Origin: Sebastes aleutianus
Taxonomy: Eukaryota > Chordata > Actinopteri > Perciformes > Sebastidae
Assembly: GCA_916700875.1 (NCBI GenBank)
Contig: CAKAKS010000066.1
Span: forward strand, 13,487,861 to 13,551,860
Length of the DNA: 64,000 bases
Reading direction: 5' to 3'
In this document: one piece after another, positions 45,376 to 57,289 of the stretch
Layout of the letters: each line of letters opens with the position of its first letter
How positions within the stretch are numbered: the stretch's first letter is position 1
Program-made: the position numbers and the translations under genes
The notes under the pieces: generated by a model
What the model was told of the DNA's origin: nothing
Seen by the model: the letters and a program-made list of their open reading frames with translations, nothing else
Database searches by the model: none

Positions 45376-47477
45376 TTTCAAAATAATGCTGTTTTTTTTT
45401 TTGTCCATGTCATTGGCTGAGTTCCTAGTCCGGCCCCAACCTTTTCATTTGCCACCAACTGAAAGACATTGTGGTTCTGTACACCGGCCTTTTCTTCTAT
45501 AGAGCGCACCAGCCTGTGCCGAATGTGCATCTCCTTGTCTTCCAGTAGACATTGTCTAGACACGGGATGATTGCAGACATCACTGAACACTCAGCTGCTG
45601 CCTGAAAACCTCATGGGACTTGTGGTGGACGTTAGAGGGGAAATGGCCAGCAGTCAGTGAGGGGGTCACACTTACACGCACCCCTTTAGATTGTGTGTGT
45701 TGCCCATACATACATCTCCGCACTGTATGTGTTTTGTGCTGGTGTGAAGGCGAGCGTGGATTCAGATGTGTGGGAGAGAGCAGAAGAAAGAGCGAAAGAG
45801 AGCGTAGACATTGAAACACTGTGTTCATAACCGCAGATGTGGTGACTTCATCTGAAAAAAATGTACCCCGTCCTATTGCTCTGCTAGCGTCGATGGAGCT
45901 CACCAAAACGAACGGCTGTTAACGCTCAGACGAATAGAAAGCAACATACAGATATCAACATTATGCTGGCTTCCATGCAGCACATTTGAGCTCCTATAAC
46001 ATTATTGTTGTTTGGCTCAGGCACTGTTAAATGTGGAGCTTTGACTGTGTGTGTGGTAGAGGGGGTGTCGGTGTGAGATGGTCGCAGGTCGCCGGGTTCA
46101 ATCGGGGCACAGGACTAATCTCAGTGGGGGTGGATTGGATGCAGGATAGCTGAATCCTGTTGGGGCAGGCCACCTTCTCATTCTGCTCCAGGTGTTGGTT
46201 CCTCCTTTAGACTGACGCATACTGTCTGCTAAGCTCACCAGTCTTTATAGTACTCATTTAGCTGAAAGCTTTAAGGTTACATTGAAGGGTTTTTGTATGT
46301 CTTCCTGTATGTTTTGAGGTAAAATATGTCAAGATTTAAATTCCTTACTTGTTGGAAAATGGTGAGAAATTGTCTTTCCCACAATTACCCTACTTTTTTT
46401 GCCCACTTTTATACTATTTTATTTATCTCTTCCAGGTTGTTTTACCTCATGTCGGTAGCTTTTTGTTAATCTTAGATGTTTTTCAAATCTAACTTGGAAA
46501 GAAAACTTCCCCCAACAAGTAAAGTAACCATACTGCTACGCACTAGTTTAACACAAAGCTGTTCTTTCTCTTTGAGAAGGGAATCATTTGAAAGTGTAAG
46601 CACACCAAAAAGTTACGCTTCCACACTCCCAACTCCTATTTTAGAAGCGCACAAATCCACCACCCTCTACATTTCTACAACTGACGCCATTTCACAGAAA
46701 TTCCAGACAACTGGCGCCTGAGCTCTGCCTCAAGAAGGACATGATGAATAGGACACACCCTTGGTATGCTAGTGAATGGTAGAATATATGGCACACACTG
46801 CAGTGTTACAGCCTAGATTCATTACAGCCTCTCGTTCCCCGGCTCTTTCAGAGTGTCGTTCTCACTGCTTTTCACCCCCATGCCGCGTTTTCATGCCGCT
46901 CGCCTATTTTTAAAAGCTTCGAATTTTGAGTGAAATGCACTGAGGCACCAGCAAGGCGAGCTACAGCTCTTTCCAGCGCTGGTTCCTGATCCACCTCTTT
47001 GTTGTGGTCTATGCATGCCTGCTCTAGTCACATGACTGCGTTTCCATGGCAACTCGGGTTTGAGTAATCATTTGCGTTACGACCTTTATTCCCTTGAGGA
47101 AAGGGGAGGGGGAGGTTAGACTGAGCCTGTAGAAAGAGGGAGCAAGAGGAAAGAGGAAAGACAGGCAGAAGGGGAGCGGCGGAGAGGCACAGGGAAAGAA
47201 AATAGGCAGAAAAACAGCGGCTGTGAAGGGAAAATTCTGCTCTTTCTCGCCTTTATATTTTGTATTTCATCTTTTTTCTCTTCACATGCAACCTCTACCT
47301 AACCTTATTCAGTAGTTGGGGGGGTGAGCAGAGAACGAAGCCCGCCACTAAACACTGGGTTGTATGCTTCAGTTTCACCATAATATCTTTTGTGTTGTTG
47401 TGACTCACTTGGTGACTAGGACAGGCGAGCGAGTTTGGTTGGAGAGGCAGCAGGCATGTATGTTTCATAAGGGCCTA

Positions 47478-47486
47478 CACACACAG

Positions 47487-47520
<34 letters not shown>

Positions 47521-47530
47521 AGACACACAC
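47478..47530. repeat. CA microsatellite, slightly interrupted
   Basis: CA units with two or three CAGA interruptions. Confidence 0.9.
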
Positions 47531-48337
47531 ATACACGCCTCCCCTTCACTTCTTCTCGGAGGAAAAGCAGCACTGTGCCACATGTGCAAGTCTCAGCAGA
47601 AACAGATTCTGTATGTTCCTGTTTCTTGCTCTCCCGGCTGCGTTGTCATGGTTACCGAGCTAGTCCACCAAGGCACGCAGCTCCTCTCCCTCTCTCTCTC
47701 TCTACCTCTCTCCCTCTCTCTCTACCTCTCTCTCTCGCCACCGTTGGGTGATTCAACCCATCAGTTGGGTTGTGTCATCTCCTAGATGGAGTTTCAAGCT
47801 CCCACATCTCCTAAATGGAGTTTTTCAGTTTGGACTTGTGTTCCAATTGGATTCTAGTTTGTAGAAAAATGGAATAATTGTGTGTTGGTGGATGGGGGTA
47901 AATGGGTGGGGTTCTTTTGCGGGTGTCTTTTACCAGCAGTAGGGCGATCCAGCATTGACAGGAGGTGGGCTCCGAACCGGGGGGCTGGTGATAGACACTG
48001 TGGGGGTTGTGTGGCGGCGGCGGCGGTGGTGGTGGAGGTGGTGCTGGCTGCTTCCAGGTGCCCGCGACTGGGGCTGAATATGAATGAGGGGCCCCGGTTC
48101 TCCAGAGATGGCGGCTGGGGAGGGAGAGAGAGAGAGCTGCTAAAACCAGAGACCGGTGGAGCCTGGGCTGGTTGAGAGGCCCCCACAAGCTGCTGACAGG
48201 AGCTGGAGCTAGCCATCACGTTAATTAGCGTTTTTTACTCGAGCAGCGGCGAATAGGGGGAGTGGGTTAGAGAGGGATGTGGGGGTGGTATATGACTCAT
48301 AGACACAGTATGGTTTATTCATGATGGAGGAAGGGGA

Positions 48338-48401
<64 letters not shown>

Positions 48402-48448
48402 CAGACATTTGATTTGCACACAGTTCTATGTGTGCGTGTGTGTGTGTG

Positions 48449-48482
<34 letters not shown>
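48338..48482. repeat. compound GT-GA-GT microsatellite
   Basis: A GT run (48338-48356) passes into about 20 GA units (to 48398). After a 30-bp spacer a second, interrupted GT run follows (48429-48482). Confidence 0.95.
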
Positions 48483-48484
<2 letters not shown>

Positions 48485-50084
48485 GAGCCTTAGTAGATCA
48501 TTGATTGGCACTGAGCCAAGATATTATTATGTCTTGAACATAATACCAGGCGTTCATTGTTGCTTTCATTGAGTTTTTTTTCTATAATTTTGCAATACAC
48601 ACTGAAATTAATTCAATATATTTGAAAATAGATCCTTCCTGTGATTTTGTAACATACATGTTAACAGGACATTTTACACAACACATGCTAAGATAAAGAT
48701 AATACGAGCCGTTACAACGTTGATTTATTTCATTTTCTACTTTCTACCGAGACATTATTGATCACAGGCTTTTTGAGGCCTGTCTGGGAAGCATCAGACT
48801 GATGAAATGGGTTATGGGTGCCTCTCTCATAGGTGACCTGACCTTGTCTCCTCCGCCTCAGCCCCTGACAGTGATCCTCGACCCCCTGAGGGATGCGTGG
48901 GATCGATAGATTGGTCTTTTTTACCCACACCAATCACCCGGTTCTCCCCATCCAGGTCGAGCAGAGCTGCGGAGGAGAGCCGCGGAGGAGAGCTGCTGCA
49001 ACATAAAGAACATTCCAGAAGAAGCGTCTCCTCCTCAGTCTGTTCGCTCGCTCCACGCCAGAGCAGGGATGCGAGAGGCTTGTGTGTTTGTTTGTGTGTG
49101 TATAAGAGGGTGTAAGGGGGGGGTTACATTACAGCTATGCTATTGTCTAATTGTCTCCTCTTATCATTAGTGACAACCATGACCTCTGTTATTGGCATAT
49201 CTGCATTCTGCCTGCACTGCAGAGCCTCCACCACACTACTCGCAGCGTTTTCTCTCCCAAGAGCGGCAGGGCCCATGCCTCATAAATACAAACACAATCT
49301 CTCCTACACCTCCTGACTGCAGGACAGGACTCCACACATATCTGCCCGTGGAGCGCAGCCCATTTGCATACATATTAAAGTGACGCCTCAGAAAAAAGGA
49401 AGAGAGAGAAAGAGGGGGAAGGAGGGGAGGGAGGGAAGGGGGGGGGGAGAGAGAGCGGGTATATGCAAACAAGGCTTTCATCTAATATGCAAGAACCGGC
49501 ATTGCTCTGGCATAAATCTGCATCTGAGCTCAGGCAAAGAGAGCGGAGCCCATTTGACAGTAAATGGGCTGGGGATGGCTGTCAGATGCACAGGGGAACA
49601 CTGTGTTACCCCACAGAGTACAGGGCCGATTGATCAGCATGGCATGTCGCATATAGCAAGAACTACAAAGTAACAATAGTACATGCTAAGTGAGACCTAT
49701 GGATGGTATTAGAGGAAAGAAACGGGGGATAGACGATAGAGTACGGCAGGAAAATATGGAATGCTTAAAGGAAAAGTTCGATATTTTGTGAAATATACTT
49801 GTTCGTTGTTTTTGCACGGAGTAAACAAGCGAGATAAAACATGTTAATCGGTGAACTTTAGAGGTGTTGGTTGGCATATTTTGTTACCTTTGGACAGAGC
49901 TAGCTGTATCTGCCTGTTTCCAGGCTTTATGCTAAGCTAAGCTAACTGACTGCTGGCTCCAGCTTCACATTTATCAGATGAGATTTACAGAGATGAGAGT
50001 GGTATTCATCTAATGAAAGCAAAACAGCGTGCGGAATTAGAAAATATTAGCATGCTGGCATGCTAAACTAAGATGGTGAACCCA

Positions 50085-50590
50085 TAGACTGTATATAAGA
50101 AGTGGATGTAGTCACCGTGAGGTCACCCATTGGTTTGTGGACTGCCGTTTTGAAGCCTCAAGTTCTGCATTTTGGGCGTCGCCATCTTGATTTTTTGCAA
50201 CCAGAAGTGACACGAGACGGTGGAGCTAAGTACAAACCGAACGCTGAATAAGACATTTTTAGGCAACCAAAATGTTATAATTAACTTTCATGAACTGAAA
50301 ACACACAGTGAAAGGGTTAAAGTTGCAACCTGTCAATCACAATGTAGCCACGCCCTAAAGCATACCCTTCTTTATGGTCTATTTGACTCTAAATGGGACC
50401 ATAATTTACTAACTGAACATCATGCTGTATTGAAGAAGACTTGAAACTAGAGATTGAGACCATAAACTCATGTTTACAATGTTTACTGAGGTAATAAATC
50501 AAGTGAGAAGTAGGCTCATTTTCTCATAGACTTCTATACAATCAGACTTCCTTTTGCAACCAGAGGAGTCTCCCCCTGCTGGCTGTTAGA
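50085..50590 (+). repeat. dispersed repeat, family J, plus copy
   Basis: Starting at CCATAGACTGTATATAAGAAG, it contains CACCCATTGGTTTGTGGACTG, GGCGTCGCCATCTTG, TGAAAGGGTTAAAGTTG, TAGCCACGCCCTAAAGC and GAGTCTCCCCCTGCTGGCTG. It is the inverse of 27200-27640. No coding content. Confidence 0.75.
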
Positions 50591-50609
50591 AAGAAAATAT
50601 ATATATATA

Positions 50610-50642
<33 letters not shown>

Positions 50643-51144
50643 TAATGCAACATTATTTAAAAGTTTTCTGAATCTGCTCATTTGATTTACATAATATGAT
50701 TTTACAGGACAAACATTTCCAAAAGAATTAAATGTTTAGACAAAGGCTGTAATTTGTGTAAATAATAAAATAATCATTTAAATGGTAATAATAATGGTCC
50801 AAAATGATGTCAAATTGCAGTTTTAAGTTAAAAAAAAACATAAACTTTTCTTGGGGGAGGACCACCAAACCCAGTGTCTCTTAGTATCCTTTATTCACTG
50901 TAGAAATTCAGAATATGTCTCTTTATCCTGCTGCATAATACTGTATGTTGGAGCATCCTGACTGGGACACTACTCCTTAAACCTGAATTATACCCTACTA
51001 TAGGCTACAAATAACACAGGAAAGCACTTTAAATATTAACACTATGGAAAATATACAAACACACCACCTTAACCCTATATTTTTCCAGTTGGAGTATTAT
51101 TGGAGTATTATACACTGACACAGTGTAACGTGCTTAAAGAAATA

Positions 51145-51475
51145 ATGAACTAGAAGTGCACTCAGAGAGCGCAGACCTCCGCCAAGGCAGGTTAAATGTA
51201 CATCGCTATGTCTTAAAGCCTGTGGTGTTAATGAACAGGCTGAGCGGAGTTATTAAAAAACATAACTGAAGCCGGATCATGACCTGGATCGCCACCAAAA
51301 CCGAATGGATTGTTCTTTGTGCCACACCCCACCCCTCCAGAAAATTTCATTCAAATCCATCGCGGACTTTTGGAGTAATCATCCAAACGGACAAACGGAC
51401 AAACCAACAAACCAACGCCGATGAAAACATAACCTCCTTCCTCGGCCTTCGGCTTTGGCGGAGGTAATAAATAGG
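51145..51475 (+). repeat. dispersed fish repeat with CCTCCGCCAAGG and GGCGGAGG ends
   Basis: Blocks are GCAGACCTCCGCCAAGG at the left, then ATCGCCACCAAAACCGAATGG, TGTGCCACACCCCACCCC, AAATTTCATTCAAATCCATC and a run of CGGACAAACGGACAAAC. The right edge is CTTTGGCGGAGGTAATAA. This is a common teleost dispersed repeat; I do not assign its class. Confidence 0.65.
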
Positions 51476-51569
51476 AATAAGTCGACAGAGATTGCTGATA
51501 CTGGCCGATACACACGCTAAGAAAAGCAAAAAAAAAAAAAAAAATCGAAAATGTTGAACTGTTCCTTTA

Positions 51570-53992
51570 AAAAGGCAATGCATTTGTTATAAAAGCATAC
51601 TGTAGGCCTACTGTATGTATGCCGCATTATGCCATTAACGTGTACTGAATTGTACGTATCATCTGGTAGTTTTTAAACACTGCTAAAACTTTTTTTTGCA
51701 CAAGCAAAAGTAGAGCACATGATGGCGGTGCTAAAGCAAAAGAAAAAGTGCACTAGTGAAACTTTACTTACTGTCTTCAGAAACTGGAGCGCTGCCACAA
51801 GCTCTGGGTTTCCCCTAACTGTGAGCATTTCATGTCGGACACCCTTGAACTCCCTTTCCTGTTTTCCTGCCTGAGCATGTCGCATTGAAGCACGCCATTC
51901 TGTCTGTACAGGTGATCTTACGCACAGGAAATGGAAACTCTGAATGTGTGCATGTGTGTGCGCGTGCGTGTGAGAGAGTGTTGGAACGGGGGTGTGGTGG
52001 TGGTGGTGGTGGGGGGGGGTTGAAACAGGATATGTTGGGAATAACACAAAGCACAAAAAAGTGTCACATGATCTGAAGCACAGAGTTGATTTATTTGGCT
52101 TCAGAAAGAATCTGTTGCATGTGGTTTGGAGGAGAGAATGTTTTCCTTCTTTGCTCGCAGTGTGCTCAGACACAACACATGGAAACATTTTCAGAGAGGC
52201 CATGGGTCTGTGAAAAAAAAAAAAAAAAAGCTCCAGACATTTTATTTCTTCTCTCTCTTTTCATAGCTTTTTCGGTTCTTTTTTTTTTTTTTTTTTTCTC
52301 AAACTGATTGAATTACATACATCTGCTTGCCACATGTAGAAATATCCCCCTAATGAATATGTGCGATGCACTCAGGGGTTTTGACGTGCAATTAGTTTAT
52401 ACGTTAATAGTTTATTTTGGTAAGAATCAACTGTCAGAGTGGTGGACCAAGTGGTATTCCATGCTAGTGTGGCTGAGATGTATCAATGAACATCCTATTT
52501 ACAGCCTCTATTTCAGTCTGAAATAAATACTCTTCCACTCACATGAGACAGTTGCAGGTCTGCTCTATTGTCTGCCATAAATATGCTGGAAGGGTTGGTT
52601 AAATATTGATAACACCAATTTTCTGCCTCCCCCCCTCCTCCTACCCCACACACCCTCTCTCCATCACCACCACACACACACACAGACACACACACATCAC
52701 TCGAACGAAACCCCTCCTTCTTTCTCTCCTTCTATCTCGCGGTTATTTCACCCTCTCAGTAACCTTGCTTATGCATATTGCATATGTAAATAAAGCACCC
52801 CGCCTCTGAAGTAATTGTGTGCATCTTCTACGGAGCTGCATATCTCAGCGTTGTGTTTAAGAGGACGGTACTATGGAAAGGCTGAATTCTCTTTGTTTAG
52901 AAGGTGATACTTTTCTGTTTGGACTCCTCCACCAACTCCAGAACTATAGATTTATTGATAGAAAAGTGCTGGAAGTACAATTTTTACAACTCTTCTTCTC
53001 AGTTTTTTTGAGTTCAGAAGGAGTTGGTTATGGGCGGGGCTGAGTCCCTTGTCCAGGATTTCTGGCACATACAATTATACCTAAAATCATTTATCAACAC
53101 ATGTAGTATGAAGTGACTATACTATGTCATATTTAGGTTGAATACTAATGCAGTATCTTAATTGTTAATTGTTTTTAGATTAGAACATCTAAGATGCTGG
53201 AGTTTCAAATTTCCATCCTCCATAATTCATATTTTGTTTGTTGCAGCTCATAACATATACAGTAGTTCAATTATTTAAAGGTGCTATTGATGACATTGAT
53301 AACATTCATCCACTAGATGTTGCATTCTCCCTTCCCCGTTCCATTATGTTTACTTCACAACAAATCGTTGCCAGGCACCGTCAATCTCAGCCATTTATTT
53401 ATTCGTTTTTTTCCACACTAACTGACGACCCAGAGATATCACGTGATACCAACGTTGTTTTACTATTGGCTAACAAGACTTTTTGGAAGTGGGCACCAAA
53501 TGTCAGATATCTTCCACAGAGATAAACAAAACATTAATTTTGGACCCGCCAACATTTTTAAAATGATTCATTCACAATCATAATATTTTTTTTTTTAGGA
53601 AAAGCCATACTTTTATTCGGCACCTTTCTAAAGGCTCTGTGGATGTATTATTGTTTTTACAAAATATTTGTCTACAAATTTTTTTTATCAATAATACCTT
53701 TAACTAACCTATATTCAGATGTATTTATTCTTCAAAGTTACAGTGGTATTTTTCATGTTTTTACAAAACTCTTTGTCTCAAGTAAGACACATATCTTCAG
53801 TGGCCAATGCTGGTACAGTTTGCTGTCCTAAAATAGGCTAAGAGGCTTTCTCTTTGTCAGTTGTATACGTGGTTCATTTTTAGTTGAAAAAAAAGTTATG
53901 TTTTCTCTTCGTCTTCGTTACAGAGCTCATTTTCTTTATTTAGCAAAAATGCACAGCAAAAATGTCATTAGAAACATTGCACTATGCTATAC
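51570..53992. other. non-coding stretch, simple sequence only
   Basis: It holds a GGT/GT tract (51950-52020), an A17 run (52213) and a T20 run (52279), and a CA tract (52668-52696). An AT-rich block with TTATGCATATTGCATATG (52768-52785) resembles POU octamer sites. No exon could be supported. Confidence 0.5.
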
Positions 53993-54075
53993 TCAACTCA
54001 ACTTTATTTATATAACATCTTTCATACAATCATGCAGCCCAAAGTGCTTCACAGAGCAAGATGAAAACAGCACAG
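53993..54075 (-). mobile_element. LINE/SINE 3' end fragment
   Basis: On the minus strand it reads GTGAAGCACTTTGGGCTGC, then GTATGAAAGATGTTATATAA, ATAAAGTTGAGTTGAG. That is the conserved 3' end plus short-repeat tail used by fish L2/Rex1-type LINEs and their SINEs. Only the tail survives. Confidence 0.7.
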
Positions 54076-55569
54076 GCAAAAAAAAAGGCAACAATAAATA
54101 GAATTTTGCAAGACTAAAAATTACAAAAAAAAGCAATAAAATGTTAAAATAAATAAAGATCAGTAGAATGAATAGACACAAGAGATATAAATAGTGTGAA
54201 AAACAATCAAGTCTTTGGCACATTTATATAAAAATAGAAATGTATATGTCATGTATTGTATATATCTGTATGTTTCTCTGTGGAAGCAAATGTCATATCT
54301 ATCTAGAAGTTGAAATCACTAGAAGTCACTACAAGTCTTAATTTCAGTTTCTGGTTTGGTGTAAATTGTAATGGGATTAAAATGGAGCAGTATCAGGAGA
54401 AAATAAATAAATTAAAACAAATGACTGTTAAATTAAAGATAATCATATGTTTAATCTCATTCAAATTGTATGTGCAAACATCAAATTGCATATTTGTTTC
54501 AGAGATTAAGAATCAAGTTTAATATTACAAAAAAAAATCATGAACATAATGTTCAGTTTAAAGATCAACATTGACAGATAGGGCTACTGTATTTGACAAT
54601 GTAGTAGTACATTTTTTGCCATTTATAAGTTTCTGCCTTGCCTATTTATGAGCCAAAGTGAAAGAGCCACAATAAATGTTTGCAGTTTATTAAACTGTCC
54701 CAAAAAAATATGGTTATTTCTTTTAATTGTATCTATGATTCATATTTAATCCACTAATATAGAGCATTTTTCAACACTATTTAACCTTAAAATGGCAAGT
54801 TGATTTCTCTACAATTATTTTTGTTATGCACACTGAGGTCCAAGTAATCAATGAATAGCCCCTATTCTTTCCATTACCACTGGATGGATGTCTTTACCGA
54901 GCAAAGCCTTCACTGTCTTATGGGTAAGATTACTCAAGTCAACACGAGTGTGTGCAAGTACAGCAGTGTCTTCAAAACTGATATTAGGTCCATTTGACAT
55001 TTGGTCTGACCTTTGGTTCTGTCTCTCACAGATTGTTGGTTGTGGTTTCTCTCCAGTGATGCTCAATAAAATGTTCGTTACGGTTATTTTCTTTTTCCCA
55101 GTGTGACATTTTGGCACTTACCCTGTTTTTTCCCCCACTTGTATCTTGCTGGCTTTGCCATTTAGCCACCCATAATGCAAAAAAATTATCCCAAACATGA
55201 TATACAAAACTGTAATAAGTGCATTGTTTTTGCTATAAAGGTAAATGTACTTGTTCCGACCTGAGTATTTATCTCTTCCTATGTGTTGTTATAATAATTA
55301 CAAATGTGTTTTGTGATCATTAGAAAAAAACAAAGATATTTCCACAGATACATTTTGCCCTAAATGTCACTTTCACCTTGTTGTACTATACCATATACTG
55401 TACTATACTGTACTTTACTACGCTATATATTATATTGAGTTGAAACAGTGCAAATAATCCAGGATCTTTCTTTCAGTGTGACTTAGAGAGTGATAGTAGT
55501 ATGATAATACTGTATAACAGCATGAAGAGAGGCAGGTTATTACATTAAGCTTTAACTTTCCTTCCATGC
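54076..55569. other. non-coding stretch, no gene recognised
   Basis: AT-rich with no supported exon. At 55382-55440 there is a short degenerate run of TACTATACTGTACT words, related in composition to the pentanucleotide array further on. Confidence 0.45.
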
Positions 55570-56420
55570 TTAAAGGGGTGTTTTGAAGTGAGGTAATTAT
55601 CCATAGTTAGTGTATTACCTACAGTAGATGATGGTCGGCACGTCCCCAGTTTGGAGAAGCAGACAGGAGTTACTGCACGGAAACAAAGCAATGTACTGCT
55701 GTGGACGGGCCGGCAGCGAAACATATTTTAACTACCTAAAAGAAAGCCCCACCTAAAAAACTGTTTATGTGTACACTATATTTAGTATATTCTCTCAGCT
55801 TCACCTTGCTGTCAGACAGTCCTTTCAGACAGGGAACTCAAGCTCTTGTATCCATCTATGCTCTCAACAAAGCCACTAGACTTCATTGAAAAAACTTGTA
55901 ATTTTATCTCACAGAACACGGGAGTTGCTGGTCTACCGCTGCTTCGATCGGTCAGTTAGTTTGTGCTATTGATCTGTAGCGCGGTGAATCCAAACTAACC
56001 AAAGTCACACAATAACACAAACAAACTAACCCATCAAGGCAGCGGTAGACCAGCAACTCCCTGGTGTTCTGTGAGGTAAAAGTACTGTTTTTTTCAATGG
56101 AGTCTGATTGCTCTGGTGAGAGTATAGATAACGGCTTCAGTTCCCCGTCAAAAACATAGACTGTATAGCTGTCTCACGGCAAGGTAAACCAGCATACATA
56201 TTCTAAATATACCATACACTTAAAGAGATTTTTTGTGTCTAAAATACGTTTTGCTGCTGTCCCCGTCGACAACAGTACATTGCTTTGCTTCCGTGCTGTA
56301 ACTCCTGTCTGCTTCTCCAAACTGTGGGCGTGCCGACCGTCATCTACTGTAGTTAATACACTGACTATGGATAAGTACCTCATACAACCCCACTTCAAAA
56401 CACTCAAACTATCCCTTTAA
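55570..56420. mobile_element. TTAA-target foldback MITE, family C copy 3 (851 bp)
   Basis: It begins TTAAAGGGGTGTTTTGAAGTG and ends CACTCAAACTATCCCTTTAA. The shared inner block is CAATGTACTGCTGTGGACGG and its reverse. Its centre holds an additional palindrome: ACGGGAGTTGCTGGTCTACC near 55918-55940 pairs with GGTAGACCAGCAACTCCCTGG near 56045-56065. No coding capacity. Confidence 0.85.
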
Positions 56421-57289
56421 TACCATTAAAGATACATGAAAGGCAATTAAACAAATGTATCCTATACTGTACTTTACTATACTACAAATTGCTGAACTGA
56501 ACCATAAAATACAACGCTATGCCATGCCATAACACGCTGTACCATAAAACATGATATCAATCTGCTCTCTGCCATTTAAACCATATTCCAGAGAGAGCAC
56601 ACATGTCAGACTCCAATTTACGCCATTATCAGAGCATGATAACCATAATAGTGGCTGTCCTCCTGATTCACGCATTTGGCAGGAAATCAAAGTCACATCC
56701 AGGTGTTCAGTATGATGTCAGCCATCTGTGTGTGTACACACAAACAGATGTGGGGCACGGATGACAGATAATCTCTCTACAAAGAGCTTTTACCTCACAC
56801 ATCTGAGTGTGGTGACAACATTTCTATTATCAGAGGCAGTCCTAATGACATCATTGTCAGGTCCAGACAGTCCAGGCAGTCCATTCATAATCGACTCTCT
56901 GTGTGTATGTGTGCACTATACCTATGTGCTATGTATTTATGAGAATATTTAATTTGATTTGTGAGGAAATATCTGTTTTACTTAGTGTAGTATAGTATAG
57001 TATGTTAGGCTATTATAGTACAGAATTGTATAGTGTTGTATAGAAGTGCTCTTCTCTGTGTGTTTTGGGCTCTGGTTTATGCTTCGTAGTGAGGCTGCAT
57101 TCAGAAGCTCTGGCCCTGCTTCATGGAGCAGTGATCCAGAGGATCTGAGCAATGTGTGCAGTCTATTCTCGATTGTTTATCCTCTAATATCCTTCTAATT
57201 CTAGGATTGTGTTGGTGACGTGGTATTTGGTCCTCCTGTCATTTATGGTTTGAATTGCCTTTACTTGTAGAAAAAGAGCTCTATTAATA
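56421..57289. other. non-coding stretch bordering the satellite
   Basis: It includes degenerate TATAC/TATAG pentanucleotide-like words at 56458-56545 and 56988-57045. Otherwise it is repeat-free. No exon recognised. Confidence 0.5.

Larger units (their letters stand above)
45376..49765. other. gene-poor stretch with microsatellites and GA/CT tracts
   Basis: It contains a CA run (47478-47530), CT-rich tract (47690-47740), GT, GA and GT runs in series (48338-48482), and GA-rich tracts near 47100-47200 and 49390-49455. Two minus-strand open frames (45378-45590 and 47934-48216) look more coding-like than their neighbours and are described in the findings, but I cannot assign either to a gene. 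A repeat-free block at about 49190-49560 may be regulatory. Confidence 0.5.
49766..51569. mobile_element. family G TTAA-target element split by later insertions
   Basis: The left end is TTAAAGGAAAAGTTCGATATTTT (49766 on), followed by the block CAGGCTTTATGCTAAGCTAAG. The right end is AAAATGTTGAACTGTTCCTTTAA, with TTAA at 51566-51569. These two ends are inverted repeats with a TTAA on each side, so they appear to be the termini of one element. The material between includes a family J repeat (50085-50590), a TA-rich tract (50597-50640) and another dispersed repeat (51145-51475). The single-element interpretation is an inference from the end pairing. Confidence 0.5.
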
